Below are positions 46,064-55,502 of a DNA stretch of 64,000 bases, piece by piece. Location of the stretch: contig NZ_RKRK01000002.1 of assembly GCF_003815035.1 (NCBI RefSeq), positions 366,163-430,162 of the forward strand, read 5' to 3'. The stretch is from Abyssicoccus albus. Lineage in GTDB: Bacteria > Bacillota > Bacilli > Staphylococcales > Abyssicoccaceae. Each line of letters starts with the position of its first letter. Within the stretch, counting starts at the first letter, position 1. The notes under the pieces were generated by a model that saw only the letters and a list, made by a program, of their open reading frames with translations, was not told the DNA's origin and ran no database searches. The position numbers and the translations under genes were made by a program.

Positions 46064-46570
46064 ATGTCAGAGAAAGGGATCAGTAAAAAGAAAATTGCAG
46101 TATGCCCTGGGAGTTTCGACCCGATTACATATGGGCATTTAGATATTATTCGAAGAGCGCGTCATGTATTTGATGAAGTGTATATCGCTGTTTTAAATAA
46201 TTCAAACAAGAAGGGATTATTTACTATTGATGAAAGGTTATCATTAATTGAACAATCTCTTGACGGTGATATGGATGGAATCTTTGTCGAAAGTTTTCAA
46301 GGATTATTAGTCGATTATTGCAAGCAAGTGGACGCACATGTCATTGTGAGAGGGTTACGTGCAGTATCTGATTTTGAATATGAAATGCAATTAACGTCAA
46401 TGAATAAGGCATTAGCGCCTGATATTGATACGTTCTATATTCAAGCGCGTAATGAATATTCTTTTGTTTCATCAAGTGTTGTAAAAGATGTTGTAAAACA
46501 CGGAGGACAAGCATCTGACTTTGTACCAGACATTGTAGCAAATGCTCTATCTCAAAAATTTAATCAATAA
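46064..46570 (+). CDS. coaD: Phosphopantetheine adenylyltransferase
   Basis: 168 aa, penultimate step of coenzyme A synthesis. Nucleotidyltransferase motifs are CPGSFDPITYGHLDIIRRA (HxGH-type: YGHLD) and NEYSFVSSSVVKDV. ATG 46064 follows AAAGGAGG, so the longer frame from 46025 is not used. The last 11 bases overlap the 3' end of the convergent tmcAL. Confidence 0.96.
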   Translation: MSEKGISKKKIAVCPGSFDPITYGHLDIIRRARHVFDEVYIAVLNNSNKKGLFTIDERLSLIEQSLDGDMDGIFVESFQGLLVDYCKQVDAHVIVRGLRAVSDFEYEMQLTSMNKALAPDIDTFYIQARNEYSFVSSSVVKDVVKHGGQASDFVPDIVANALSQKFNQ

Positions 46571-47741
46571 CTTCACTTTTATCGAGAATGACAGGCCTAT
46601 TGAAGTCATTCTCTTTATGTTTTGTTATGAAATTATACATATTCGTTGATTCAATATTTTGACGAATTAAATGCTTATTTTGTTTGTTGACATTCGTAAT
46701 TATTTCAATGTCACTATTTAATTGTTTTAAATATTTTCTTCCTTTTTGATTCATACCTAACACCCTTAACCCTTTAATTTCATCGATTTTTTGAATGTTA
46801 AGCATGATGTGAATTAACATTCTTTGAATAAATGTATACGAGTAATTTTTCGACTTCAGTAAGAGGCATAAAGCATCAAAAGACTCAATGTGCCGCATTT
46901 GATGTTTGTATTTGATTAATCGGTGTGCGAAATCTTCTTTCATCAAATGAATTCGCATTAAATCTTCATAGTTTATTCGTTCTAAAGTGAATAATATATA
47001 GGGTAGAAATAAGTCATTTGAATTCGGTTTTTGTTTTTGAATGAATTGATATGTTGAAGGTGGAACGTATTGGGACAAGTTGACAGTGTTATTAGGATTT
47101 TGATCAATTTGAGTGCTCCAATTATTTCTAATCGACGTTCCACTAGTGAAAGGGTCTTTTGTTAACTTTTTATCATGATGATGCGATGTTTTTCGTTGAA
47201 CGGTATGAAGAGTCATTGGTTGATCAAGCATCATATTATGGTAAATGTATTGTGTTGCTAAAATATCATTCGGAGTATTATTAAATTGATTGTCCAATAG
47301 TTGATTCATGCTTTGAGCATATGTATTGCCTCTTCTCATATATGAAATGACTTCACGATTATCATTTTTGTATTCTTCGTTTATGATATGTAATTTCTTT
47401 GAAATCTTTGTTAGTTGATTAATTGAACCAGATTCTGATCCGAATGAAAGTGTCGATACATTTAAGTGTCTTAGTGCTTCTATAGCGCCTTGTGCAAAAT
47501 ATTGAGCACTTTGAATCGCAAATTGATGAGGAAGTTCGATGACTAAATCTACGTGGGGAAGTACCGTTCGAGTACGATCAAATTTACTTAAACATGCGAG
47601 TTCACCACGTTGAGTGAAATCTCCAGACATTAACGCAATGATTACACTATCCGGATGATCTTGACGAGCGCATTGTATTTGATATAAGTGTCCATTATGA
47701 AACGGATTATATTCTGAAATAATTCCTAAAGCATTCATCAT
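46560..47741 (-). CDS. tmcAL: tRNA(Met) cytidine acetate ligase (YlbM)
   Basis: 393 aa. N-terminal LGIISEYNPFHNGHLYQI is an HxGH nucleotidyltransferase motif; VIALMSGDFTQRGELACLSK and LSFGSESG follow as in TmcAL, which makes N4-acetylcytidine at the wobble base of elongator tRNA-Met from acetate and ATP. Two ATGs in tandem (47741, 47738) follow GGGGGAT; either may be used. Convergent with coaD, the two stop regions overlapping. Confidence 0.9.
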   Translation of the reverse strand: MMNALGIISEYNPFHNGHLYQIQCARQDHPDSVIIALMSGDFTQRGELACLSKFDRTRTVLPHVDLVIELPHQFAIQSAQYFAQGAIEALRHLNVSTLSFGSESGSINQLTKISKKLHIINEEYKNDNREVISYMRRGNTYAQSMNQLLDNQFNNTPNDILATQYIYHNMMLDQPMTLHTVQRKTSHHHDKKLTKDPFTSGTSIRNNWSTQIDQNPNNTVNLSQYVPPSTYQFIQKQKPNSNDLFLPYILFTLERINYEDLMRIHLMKEDFAHRLIKYKHQMRHIESFDALCLLLKSKNYSYTFIQRMLIHIMLNIQKIDEIKGLRVLGMNQKGRKYLKQLNSDIEIITNVNKQNKHLIRQNIESTNMYNFITKHKENDFNRPVILDKSEVID

Positions 47742-47909
47742 TTAATCCCCCGTGCTTAATATGTTAAACTATATTATATCAAGGATTTGTAAAACTTTCG
47801 ATATTGTATATTTCGAGACATAAATTATAACCGTTTCTGTTGAACATATGCTTGACAATTAGTATGAAAATCGTTAAAATAATTCTTGTGTCTTAAAGAG
47901 GTGACTTCT

Positions 47910-48437
47910 ATGAAATGGTCATTAACACAACTTGCTAAATATAGAGGTTCTAAATTTGACTTCGATGTTGAACCTGATATGTCGTCGCTCATTGAGCGAA
48001 CTGATATAAGACGATTTGAATCATTAACTGTATCAGGTCATATTGAAGTGAAACAAGAGCAGTATATTGCACAACTCCAAATTAATGGAATGTTTGTATT
48101 ACCGTGTAAACGTTCGTTAGAGGATGTATTATATCCAGTTGATATTAAGACAACTGAATACTTCGTACTGAGTGAAGATATGATACTTGATGAAGAACAT
48201 TACCATTTGATAGAAGGCAATGTATTAAATCTTGAACCTATCACGGAAGAATTACTCTTAGTTGAAAAGCCAATGGCAATTGCAAAAGAGGATGCTGAGC
48301 CGTTACAAGATGGTCGCGGTTATGATGTGATGAGTGAAGAAGCTCTTGTACAAAGTAAGCAAGAAGAGACTGAAGATTCTATAGATCCAAGACTCTCGAA
48401 GCTAGAAGAGTTGTTTGATCGAGATAAAAGTGAGTAA
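47910..48437 (+). CDS. YceD/DUF177 family protein (YlbN)
   Basis: 175 aa, starting [19 protein letters not shown] and containing [21 protein letters not shown], with an acidic C-terminus. The family is always linked to rpmF and is thought to take part in rRNA or ribosome maturation. ATG 47910 follows AAAGAGGTGA, so the upstream frame from 47886 is not used. It lies 14 bases before rpmF. Confidence 0.9.
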   Translation: MKWSLTQLAKYRGSKFDFDVEPDMSSLIERTDIRRFESLTVSGHIEVKQEQYIAQLQINGMFVLPCKRSLEDVLYPVDIKTTEYFVLSEDMILDEEHYHLIEGNVLNLEPITEELLLVEKPMAIAKEDAEPLQDGRGYDVMSEEALVQSKQEETEDSIDPRLSKLEELFDRDKSE

Positions 48438-48451
48438 GGAGGAGATTAACT

Positions 48452-48625
48452 ATGGCAGTACCAGCTAGAAGAACGAGTAAAACACGTAAAAGAAAACGTC
48501 GTACGCATTTTAAATTATCAGTACCAGGTATGATAGAATGTTCAAACTGTGGTGAAATGAAACTTTCACACCGTGTATGTAAAGCATGTGGATCATACAA
48601 TGGTAAAGAAGTAATTAGTGAGTAA
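48452..48625 (+). CDS. rpmF: Ribosomal protein L32
   Basis: 57 aa, beginning [19 protein letters not shown]. Four cysteines (IECSNCGEM and RVCKACGSY; Cys30, 33, 43, 46) make this the zinc-binding form. ATG 48452 follows AAGGAGGAG. Co-transcribed with the yceD-like gene and closed by a strong terminator. Confidence 0.97.
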   Translation: MAVPARRTSKTRKRKRRTHFKLSVPGMIECSNCGEMKLSHRVCKACGSYNGKEVISE

Positions 48626-48638
48626 TCACTAGAATGAT

Positions 48639-48674
48639 AACCTCAAACTCTTAAAAGAGTTTGAGGTTTTTTTA
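48639..48674 (+). terminator. Terminator of rpmF
   Basis: AACCTCAAACTCTT pairs with GAGTTTGAGGTT around a short loop, then seven Ts. Confidence 0.92.
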
Positions 48675-48820
48675 TGAATCGAGTACAGTTTTAAGTTCGT
48701 AGATTGAGGTAGAGCGTTGGAAACTGGTAACTTATCTATATTATAAGTTCAGTTGATTGAGTTAGATATCATAAGCACTTATAATAAAGATACTTGAGAA
48801 AATTTACCGGAGTGATTTAA

Positions 48821-50437
48821 TTGTCGAAAATAGATGCAGTAGAATATATATCCGATTCAGATGAGTCATTTTTATATCAATATTCAAATCAGTTTGAACA
48901 ATTTCAAAATTTATATCATCATGAACCATTCAATAAAGAAACTGTAAAAGCACGTCATACATATGCGCGAAATGATAGAAGTGAAGCATTAGCAAAAGTG
49001 ATTCATAATTATATGACCCCATATGGACTATCAACTCAACAAATTGATCACTTACGTTATTTAAGAGAAGGTCATCAAGTGGTCATTGGTGGTCAACAAG
49101 CCGGAATATTTATGGGGCCTATGTATACACTCCATAAAGTGTTATCGATTATTATCTATGCTAAGGAACAAACCGAACTGTTGAAAGAAAAAGTGGTCCC
49201 TGTATTTTGGATTGCTGGTGAGGATCATGATTTGAATGAAGTGAATCATGGCTATGCATTAGATCGAAAACATAATAGGTTAAAAAAAACAACGTTAGAT
49301 ATTAATGATGTGACGACTTCAGTACATCATTATAAAGTTGATAAAAATAAAATGAAAGAATGGGTCCAGTCATTTTTTTTACATGAACGTGAAACAAAGC
49401 ATACGAAAGAACTGCATAAATACTTATTAAATATTATCGATCGATCTGAACATTTCGTTGACTTATTTAGTCATATGATTCAAACATTGTTTAAATCAGA
49501 AGGTCTATTATTTATTGATAGCCATGATAGCAGATTACGCGAGTTAGAGAAGCCGTTTCTACATCGTTGGATTACCGAACAGAAGGCATTACATCTAGCT
49601 TATAAAGAAGGTCAAACAAATGCTTTAAAAGTGTTTGATCAGCTAACGATTTCTGTAAGTCATAATACGCATTTATTTTATGAATATAAGGGTGTTAGAG
49701 CGTCATTAAATTTCGATGGCGAACGTTTTCAAATTGGAGAAACTGATGTGTATTTCACCGAAAATGAGTTACATGAAAAAATTGATCGAGCACCACATTT
49801 ATTCTCAAATAATGTTGTTAGTCGTCCGTTAATGCAAGAATGGCTATTTAACACGTTAGCTTTTATAGGTGGTCCAAGTGAAATAAAGTATTGGGCAGAA
49901 TTAACCACCATATTTAAATTCTTCGATATGGAAATGCCAATCATCGTACCACGACTAAGAATCACATATTTAACTGCTGAAGTGTCTGAATTGATGGAAC
50001 GTCATAATATAACGTTTAAAGATATCGATTCAAATATGTTATCTCATTTTGAAAATAAGATTAATGATGAATCAAAAGCGTTGTATAAAGATCATTTTGA
50101 ACGTTTAAATCAGTGCTTAATGGATCAACTGGATGTCATTCAACAATCAGTTACTGATAGTCTTTCGAAGGAGTATTTAATGCAGTCAGAACATCGATTA
50201 CAAAAAGAAATTAAATATATAGAACGAAAATTAAATTATTTAAATAAAAGAACCTATAGAAATACACTTAATGACTTGAAATGGATTCAATTAAATATGC
50301 ATCCAAAAGATGGTTTACAAGAAAGAGTATTTCATCCACTCCACTTTTTAAACGAATATGGGTTAGATTGGTTTTCATCTACCACTTATCCACCACTTTC
50401 TTACACCAACCATAAAATCATTGTAAAAACCTTATAA
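48821..50437 (+). CDS. bshC: Bacillithiol synthase BshC (cysteine-adding enzyme)
   Basis: 538 aa, last step of bacillithiol synthesis: adds cysteine to glucosaminyl-malate. Seen: VIGGQQAGIFMGPMYTLHKV, PVFWIAGEDHDLNEVNH and the C-terminal HPLHFLNEYGLDWFSSTTY, all family-typical, plus a coiled coil near 400-480. The TTG start at 48821 is preceded by CCGGAGTG and is the only reasonable one. Position before mraZ is conserved (yllA). Confidence 0.95.
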   Translation: MSKIDAVEYISDSDESFLYQYSNQFEQFQNLYHHEPFNKETVKARHTYARNDRSEALAKVIHNYMTPYGLSTQQIDHLRYLREGHQVVIGGQQAGIFMGPMYTLHKVLSIIIYAKEQTELLKEKVVPVFWIAGEDHDLNEVNHGYALDRKHNRLKKTTLDINDVTTSVHHYKVDKNKMKEWVQSFFLHERETKHTKELHKYLLNIIDRSEHFVDLFSHMIQTLFKSEGLLFIDSHDSRLRELEKPFLHRWITEQKALHLAYKEGQTNALKVFDQLTISVSHNTHLFYEYKGVRASLNFDGERFQIGETDVYFTENELHEKIDRAPHLFSNNVVSRPLMQEWLFNTLAFIGGPSEIKYWAELTTIFKFFDMEMPIIVPRLRITYLTAEVSELMERHNITFKDIDSNMLSHFENKINDESKALYKDHFERLNQCLMDQLDVIQQSVTDSLSKEYLMQSEHRLQKEIKYIERKLNYLNKRTYRNTLNDLKWIQLNMHPKDGLQERVFHPLHFLNEYGLDWFSSTTYPPLSYTNHKIIVKTL

Positions 50438-50448
50438 TATAAGACTTT

Positions 50449-50487
50449 AAAGCCCTTGAACAATTTTTGTTCAAGGGCTTTTTTTAT
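50449..50487 (+). terminator. Terminator of bshC
   Basis: AAAGCCCTTGAACA pairs with TGTTCAAGGGCTTT, followed by a T run to 50485. It separates bshC from the division cluster. Confidence 0.92.
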
Positions 50488-50515
50488 ATTAAGCTAAGCT
50501 TTTTTAAGTTATTTT

Positions 50516-50550
50516 TGGTTATTGGTGGTTAAAAGTGGGGAGATGTGGTA
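50516..50550 (+). promoter_or_regulatory. MraZ boxes: four TGG repeats at 10-bp spacing
   Basis: TGG starts at 50516, 50526, 50536 and 50546 (TGGTTATTGG, TGGTTAAAAG, TGGGGAGATG, TGGTAAATTA), exactly one helix turn apart, ending 27 bases before mraZ. MraZ proteins are known to bind direct TGGGN repeats with 5-bp gaps upstream of their own operon, so autoregulation of the division cluster is likely. A TATAAA at 50554-50559 may be the -10. Confidence 0.7.
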
Positions 50551-50576
50551 AATTATAAATAGGGTAGGTGAAAACT

Positions 50577-51008
50577 ATGTTCATGGGTGAATTCCAACAC
50601 CAATTGGATACTAAAGGACGCATGATTGTTCCCGCTAAATTTAGAGATGACTTGAAGTCTAAATTCGTCATCACACGCGGTCTGGACAAGTGTTTATTTG
50701 GTTATTCGATGGAAGAGTGGCATGACATAGAGATGAAACTTAAAAACCTACCAATGACAAAAAAAGACGCTAGAGCATTCATGAGATTATTCTTCTCAGG
50801 TGCTACTGAAGTAGAAATAGACAAACAAGGGAGAATCAATATCCCTCAAAATTTAAGAGAATATGCAAGTTTAACAAAAGAATGTACTGTCATTGGTGTT
50901 TCCAACCGTATTGAAGTTTGGGACCGTTCAGTATGGAATTCTTTCTATGATGATACAGAGGATAACTTTGAAAGCTTAGCTGAAGATTTAATTGATTTTG
51001 ACTTATAA
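50577..51008 (+). CDS. mraZ: MraZ, transcriptional regulator of the division cluster
   Basis: 143 aa with two AbrB-like half folds: [21 protein letters not shown] and [21 protein letters not shown]. It forms a ring-shaped oligomer that binds TGGGN repeats. ATG 50577, six bases after GGGTAGGTG, gives the usual 143 residues; a GTG at 50568 would add three. Confidence 0.96.
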   Translation: MFMGEFQHQLDTKGRMIVPAKFRDDLKSKFVITRGLDKCLFGYSMEEWHDIEMKLKNLPMTKKDARAFMRLFFSGATEVEIDKQGRINIPQNLREYASLTKECTVIGVSNRIEVWDRSVWNSFYDDTEDNFESLAEDLIDFDL

Positions 51009-51033
51009 AAAATAATGAAGGGAGTTGTTCAAT

Positions 51034-51972
51034 ATGTTCGACCATACAACGGTACTGTTAAAAGAAACTGTCGATGGACTAAATGTTAAAGCTGATGGTA
51101 TATACGTTGACTGTACATTGGGTGGTGCCGGACATAGTGAATATCTCTTATCACAATTGAGTGATGATGGTCATTTATATGCATTTGATCAAGATCAGAT
51201 TGCGTTAGATCATGCTAAAGAAAAGTTGAAAGATCAATTGCATAAAGTGACTTTTATAAAATCGAATTTCAAAAATATAAAAGATGAATTGAACCGCTTA
51301 GGTATTGAACAAGTAGATGGAGTCATTTATGACTTAGGTGTGTCAAGTCCGCAACTAGATGAGAAGGAACGTGGATTTAGTTTCCATCAAGATGCAAAGT
51401 TAGATATGAGAATGGATCAATCACAGAATTTCTCAGCATATGATGTGGTCAATCACTATACATATGAAGAACTTGTTTCGATATTCTTCCGGTACGGGGA
51501 AGAGAAGTTTTCAAAAAAGATTGCCCGTAAAATCGAAGAAGTTAGAAATGAACAACCTATAGAAACGACAGGGGAACTCGTTGACATCATCAAATCGTGT
51601 ATTCCTGAGAAGTTTAGAAGAACTGGTGGACATCCTGCTAAAAGAGTATTTCAAGCGATTAGAATAGCAGTGAATGATGAACTTTCGGTATTTGAATCAT
51701 CATACATTGATGCGATTCAACTCGTTAAACCAGGTGGAAGGTTAAGTGTCATTACATTCCATTCTTTAGAAGATAGGATCTGTAAACAAATAAATAAAGA
51801 GTATACAGAAGTGACTCAAGATTTACCGAGAGGGTTACCTGTTATACCAGAGGAATTCGAACCGAAAGCAAGAAAGATAAACAAAAAGCCGATGACCGCA
51901 TCACAAGAAGAATTAGATCAAAACCGTAGAGCGCGAAGTGCTAAATTAAGAATTATTGAAATTATTAAATAG
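51034..51972 (+). CDS. rsmH: 16S rRNA (cytosine1402-N4)-methyltransferase RsmH
   Basis: 312 aa. The SAM fold is seen in [18 protein letters not shown] and [19 protein letters not shown]. Later motifs are [19 protein letters not shown] and [14 protein letters not shown] 51034 behind AAGGGAG is preferred over the in-frame TTG at 51025. Second gene of the cluster. Confidence 0.96.
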   Translation: MFDHTTVLLKETVDGLNVKADGIYVDCTLGGAGHSEYLLSQLSDDGHLYAFDQDQIALDHAKEKLKDQLHKVTFIKSNFKNIKDELNRLGIEQVDGVIYDLGVSSPQLDEKERGFSFHQDAKLDMRMDQSQNFSAYDVVNHYTYEELVSIFFRYGEEKFSKKIARKIEEVRNEQPIETTGELVDIIKSCIPEKFRRTGGHPAKRVFQAIRIAVNDELSVFESSYIDAIQLVKPGGRLSVITFHSLEDRICKQINKEYTEVTQDLPRGLPVIPEEFEPKARKINKKPMTASQEELDQNRRARSAKLRIIEIIK

Positions 51973-51986
51973 AAAGAAGGGATATC

Positions 51987-52364
51987 GTGGCTTTAAATTA
52001 CGAAGAAGTTTATCAAAATCCATCCGGTAAAGTACGTCCGAAAACGTCAAGAAAAACAGTCAAAAAACAAGTTGCCATTGGATTAACTCGTATTGAAAAA
52101 ATAATTTATAGCGCGATGGTCTTCGTACTTGTCATGGTCGCAATTGCTATGCTATCGTTAAAACAAGATAGTTACGCACTTCAACAAGATATTCAAAGTG
52201 TACAATATGAATCCTCGATTCAGCATGAGACGAATGATGAATTAGTTACAGAAATTCATAACTTATCAAGTTATGATCGTATTAGAGAACATGCAAATGC
52301 GATGGGACTTGATGTGAATCATAGTAATATTAAGGTTGTGGAGAAACATGGTGAAGCCAAATAA
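51987..52364 (+). CDS. ftsL: Cell division protein FtsL
   Basis: 125 aa, GTG start at 51987 behind GAAGGGA. A basic cytoplasmic N-terminus (about 1-35), one membrane helix (about 38-57, IYSAMVFVLVMVAIAML) and an extracellular coiled-coil stretch, the bitopic layout of FtsL, partner of DivIB and DivIC in septum synthesis. The 3' end overlaps pbp1 by 17 bases in another frame. Confidence 0.9.
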   Translation: MALNYEEVYQNPSGKVRPKTSRKTVKKQVAIGLTRIEKIIYSAMVFVLVMVAIAMLSLKQDSYALQQDIQSVQYESSIQHETNDELVTEIHNLSSYDRIREHANAMGLDVNHSNIKVVEKHGEAK

Positions 52365-54516
52365 ACCGAAACGAAACTTAATGAATAAAGTCGGAGCAGT
52401 CCTATTAGTGAGCTTTTTTGGACTGTTTTTTTTGTTGCTTACAATACATATTAGTAAACTCATGTTAACTCAAAAAGCAAGTGGTGTAGACCTTGTTAGA
52501 GAAGCTCAGAAAAAACATTTTAGAGAAACGACAAATAGTGCTGAACGTGGGAAAATATTTGATCGTGATGGCGATGTGATTGCAGAAGATAAGGAAAGTT
52601 ATCGTCTTGTTGCAATCGTGAGTAAACAGTATAAAGATAAAGATGGTAATCCTTTATATATACAAGATATAGATAAAGCGAGTAAAAAAATAAGTGATAT
52701 TTTAGATGTAGAGAAAGAAGATATATACGATAGACTAAAAAAAGGTCAAGAAAATGGAAACTTCCAAGTTGAATTTGGTAAAGCTGGTCAAAATCTATCA
52801 TTTAATCAAAAAAAAGCGTTAGAATCATCAAAATTAACTGGTATTACATTTATGAATACGAAAAAGAGGTTTTATCCTAATGGATTATTTGCACCTCATT
52901 TAGTTGGTTTTGCAGAAATGAATAGTAAAACGAAGCAAATTGAAGGACAACTTGGTGCTGAAAAAGTATTTAATAGTTATTTACAAGGTGATTTCGGTAA
53001 AACTGAATTTAATAAAGATATCTGGGGAACATTGATACCGGATTCAACACGAATTACCTCACCTCAAAAAGGTGGAGATATTTCACTGACATTAGATAAA
53101 AACATTCAATATTATACAGAAAATGCACTAGATCATTTAGATAAACTGTATGAACCGAAAAGCTCATTCGCATACGTAGTCGATGCGAAAACGGGTGAAA
53201 TTTTAGCGGGTGCACAACGACCAGCATTTAATCCGAAAACAAGAGAAGGGTTTGGTGCATCGTGGGTTAACGCACTGTATCAACAACAGATTGAACCAGG
53301 ATCAACATTCAAAGTGTTTGGACTAGCTGCTGCTATTGAAGAAGGTGTGTATGAAAGAGATAAAACGTATATGTCTGGTCATAGAACGATTGGAAATCAT
53401 ACGATTTATGATTGGAACCAAACAGGTTGGGGTCAAATCACATATAATGAAGGACTGCAGCACTCATCGAATGTGCTTATGATGAGGCTCCAAGATGAAG
53501 TTGGAACCGATAAAATGAAAATGTATTATGATCAATTCGGATTTGGTAAGCCGACAGGTGGATTATATAATGGTGAAATTAAAGGACAAGTACCGTGGGA
53601 AAAAGAAATTCAGAAAAAGACTACTGCATTTGGACAAACGATAACGGTAACACCTGCACAAATGTTAAAAGGAATGACTTCTATTGTAAACAATGGCGAA
53701 ATGCTTAAGCCTTATTACGTAAAAAAAATTGAAGATGAACATAGCGTCTTATTTAAAGCAAAACCTGAAACTGAAAAGTCACCTATATCTAAAGAAACAA
53801 GTGAAAAAACGAGAAGAGAACTGACTGATGTTGTTAATGGTAATGCTGCAGGTGAGAATCCTTATAAATTAGAAGAGTATAAATTAGCAGGTAAAACGGG
53901 GACAGCACAAGTGCTTGACGAAGAGAATGGTGGATATGTTAAAGGGAACTATCAATATTTAACATCTTTTATTGGATATGCACCCTCTGATAATCCTGAA
54001 GTGATTATCTATATGGGTATGAAACAAGCTCAAAAAGATACTGAGAAAGTGTTTAATATCGGTGTGTCTGAAGCATATAAGCCGTTAATGTTGAACACGT
54101 TAAAGTATCGAGAAGTGAAAAGTAATACGGTTAGGAATGATGAAAATGACACGAAACAACCGTCTGGAAAAATGCCAAATGTGGTAGGAATGACACAGCA
54201 AGCAATGCATTCAAAGGTTGATGAATACAAATTAAACATTATAGAAATCGGAAATGGAGATAACATTTCAAAACAATCTATAAAAAAAGATCAAGCGATT
54301 GCAGCGAATGATACATTATTTATTCAATATGGTGATGAATTAACAATGCCAAATTTATCCGGATTAAGTAAGCGTAATGTGATAGAATTTAGTGAGATGA
54401 CACAACTGAATATTGAAATAGAAGGTTCAGGTTATGTAGATGATCAATCAGTGAGTGTTGGCCAATCAATCAAACCTTCCTCAAAAATAAAAGTTAAACT
54501 TAAACCACGACATTAA
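52348..54516 (+). CDS. pbpA: Penicillin-binding protein 1 (division transpeptidase)
   Basis: 722 aa. One N-terminal membrane anchor (about 12-37), the PBP dimerisation domain, then the transpeptidase with the active Ser in IEPGSTFKVFGLAAA (near 315), SSN (LQHSSNVLMM) and KTG (LAGKTGTAQV). Two C-terminal PASTA domains follow (MPNVVGMTQQAM and MPNLSGLSKRNV). Cross-links septal peptidoglycan. ATG 52348, inside ftsL, has GTGGAG upstream; the frame from 52336 starts within ftsL without support. Confidence 0.96.
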   Translation: MVKPNKPKRNLMNKVGAVLLVSFFGLFFLLLTIHISKLMLTQKASGVDLVREAQKKHFRETTNSAERGKIFDRDGDVIAEDKESYRLVAIVSKQYKDKDGNPLYIQDIDKASKKISDILDVEKEDIYDRLKKGQENGNFQVEFGKAGQNLSFNQKKALESSKLTGITFMNTKKRFYPNGLFAPHLVGFAEMNSKTKQIEGQLGAEKVFNSYLQGDFGKTEFNKDIWGTLIPDSTRITSPQKGGDISLTLDKNIQYYTENALDHLDKLYEPKSSFAYVVDAKTGEILAGAQRPAFNPKTREGFGASWVNALYQQQIEPGSTFKVFGLAAAIEEGVYERDKTYMSGHRTIGNHTIYDWNQTGWGQITYNEGLQHSSNVLMMRLQDEVGTDKMKMYYDQFGFGKPTGGLYNGEIKGQVPWEKEIQKKTTAFGQTITVTPAQMLKGMTSIVNNGEMLKPYYVKKIEDEHSVLFKAKPETEKSPISKETSEKTRRELTDVVNGNAAGENPYKLEEYKLAGKTGTAQVLDEENGGYVKGNYQYLTSFIGYAPSDNPEVIIYMGMKQAQKDTEKVFNIGVSEAYKPLMLNTLKYREVKSNTVRNDENDTKQPSGKMPNVVGMTQQAMHSKVDEYKLNIIEIGNGDNISKQSIKKDQAIAANDTLFIQYGDELTMPNLSGLSKRNVIEFSEMTQLNIEIEGSGYVDDQSVSVGQSIKPSSKIKVKLKPRH

Positions 54517-54529
54517 AAGGAGGATCACG

Positions 54530-55501
54530 ATGGAAAGTGCATTAATATATGGTGTTGCAGCATTTATAATGACTGCAATCATTACACCATTACTTATACC
54601 AATGTTAAAGAGAATGAAGTTTGGACAATCAATTCGAACAGAAGGACCTGAAAGTCATATGGTCAAAACAGGTACTCCAACAATGGGAGGATTAAGCTTT
54701 TTGGCAACGATTATGCTTTTACTGATCGTCTTGTTGTTTACTTTACCTCATTACAACACAATTTTTTTGTTAATGTTAGTCACATTATCATTTGGACTAA
54801 TTGGTTTTATAGATGATTATTTAATCGTAGTAAAAAAAGTGAATGAAGGTCTAAGTAGTAAGCAAAAATTTTTAGCACAAGTCATTGTTGCAATAATATT
54901 TTATGCATTAGCTCAATTTGCAGGGTTACATGAATTCAATAACGCAATCACAATTCCTGTATTCAATTTCGATATTCCACTGAGTTATGCCTACGTATTA
55001 TTCGTAATCTTTTGGCTCGTAGGATTTAGTAACGCAGTCAATTTAACAGATGGACTTGATGGATTAGCGACTGGATTATCGATGATTGCTTTCGCAGGTT
55101 TTATGGTGATAGCACATATTTATAGCAATTTTGAAGTGTTTATTTTTTGTGCAATTGTGATTGGAAGTCTCGGAGGCTTTTTAATATATAATAAGAATAA
55201 AGCAAAGTTATTTATGGGAGATACTGGTTCGCTTGCATTAGGTGGAATGATCGCATCAGTTTCTATTTTACTCGGTGCAGAAGTCGTATTATTGATTATT
55301 GGATTAATGTTTGTTATTGAAACGGCTTCTGTGATGTTGCAAGTCGCATATTTTAAGAAGACAGAGAAGCGTATTTTTAAAATGACACCAATACATCATC
55401 ACTTTGAACTTTCGGGTTGGAGTGAATGGAAAATTGCGATTGTCTTTTGGATTGTTGGGATATTGACAGCAATACTTGGTGTATGGATCGAGGTGTTATA
55501 A
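54530..55501 (+). CDS. mraY: MraY, phospho-MurNAc-pentapeptide transferase
   Basis: 323 aa, about ten membrane helices, makes lipid I. Conserved TPTMGGLSFL, GFIDDYLIVVKKVNEGLSSKQKF (catalytic Asp pair), SNAVNLTDGLDGLATGL, GDTGSLALGG and MTPIHHHFELSGWSE are all present. 14 bases after pbpA, AAAGGAGGA before the ATG. Confidence 0.97.
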   Translation: MESALIYGVAAFIMTAIITPLLIPMLKRMKFGQSIRTEGPESHMVKTGTPTMGGLSFLATIMLLLIVLLFTLPHYNTIFLLMLVTLSFGLIGFIDDYLIVVKKVNEGLSSKQKFLAQVIVAIIFYALAQFAGLHEFNNAITIPVFNFDIPLSYAYVLFVIFWLVGFSNAVNLTDGLDGLATGLSMIAFAGFMVIAHIYSNFEVFIFCAIVIGSLGGFLIYNKNKAKLFMGDTGSLALGGMIASVSILLGAEVVLLIIGLMFVIETASVMLQVAYFKKTEKRIFKMTPIHHHFELSGWSEWKIAIVFWIVGILTAILGVWIEVL

Positions 55502-55502
55502 C

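Noticed and set aside
51987-52364. Frameshift between ftsL and pbpA because of overlapping frames
   Set aside because: The 17-base overlap is normal in this cluster, and both proteins have complete domain layouts.
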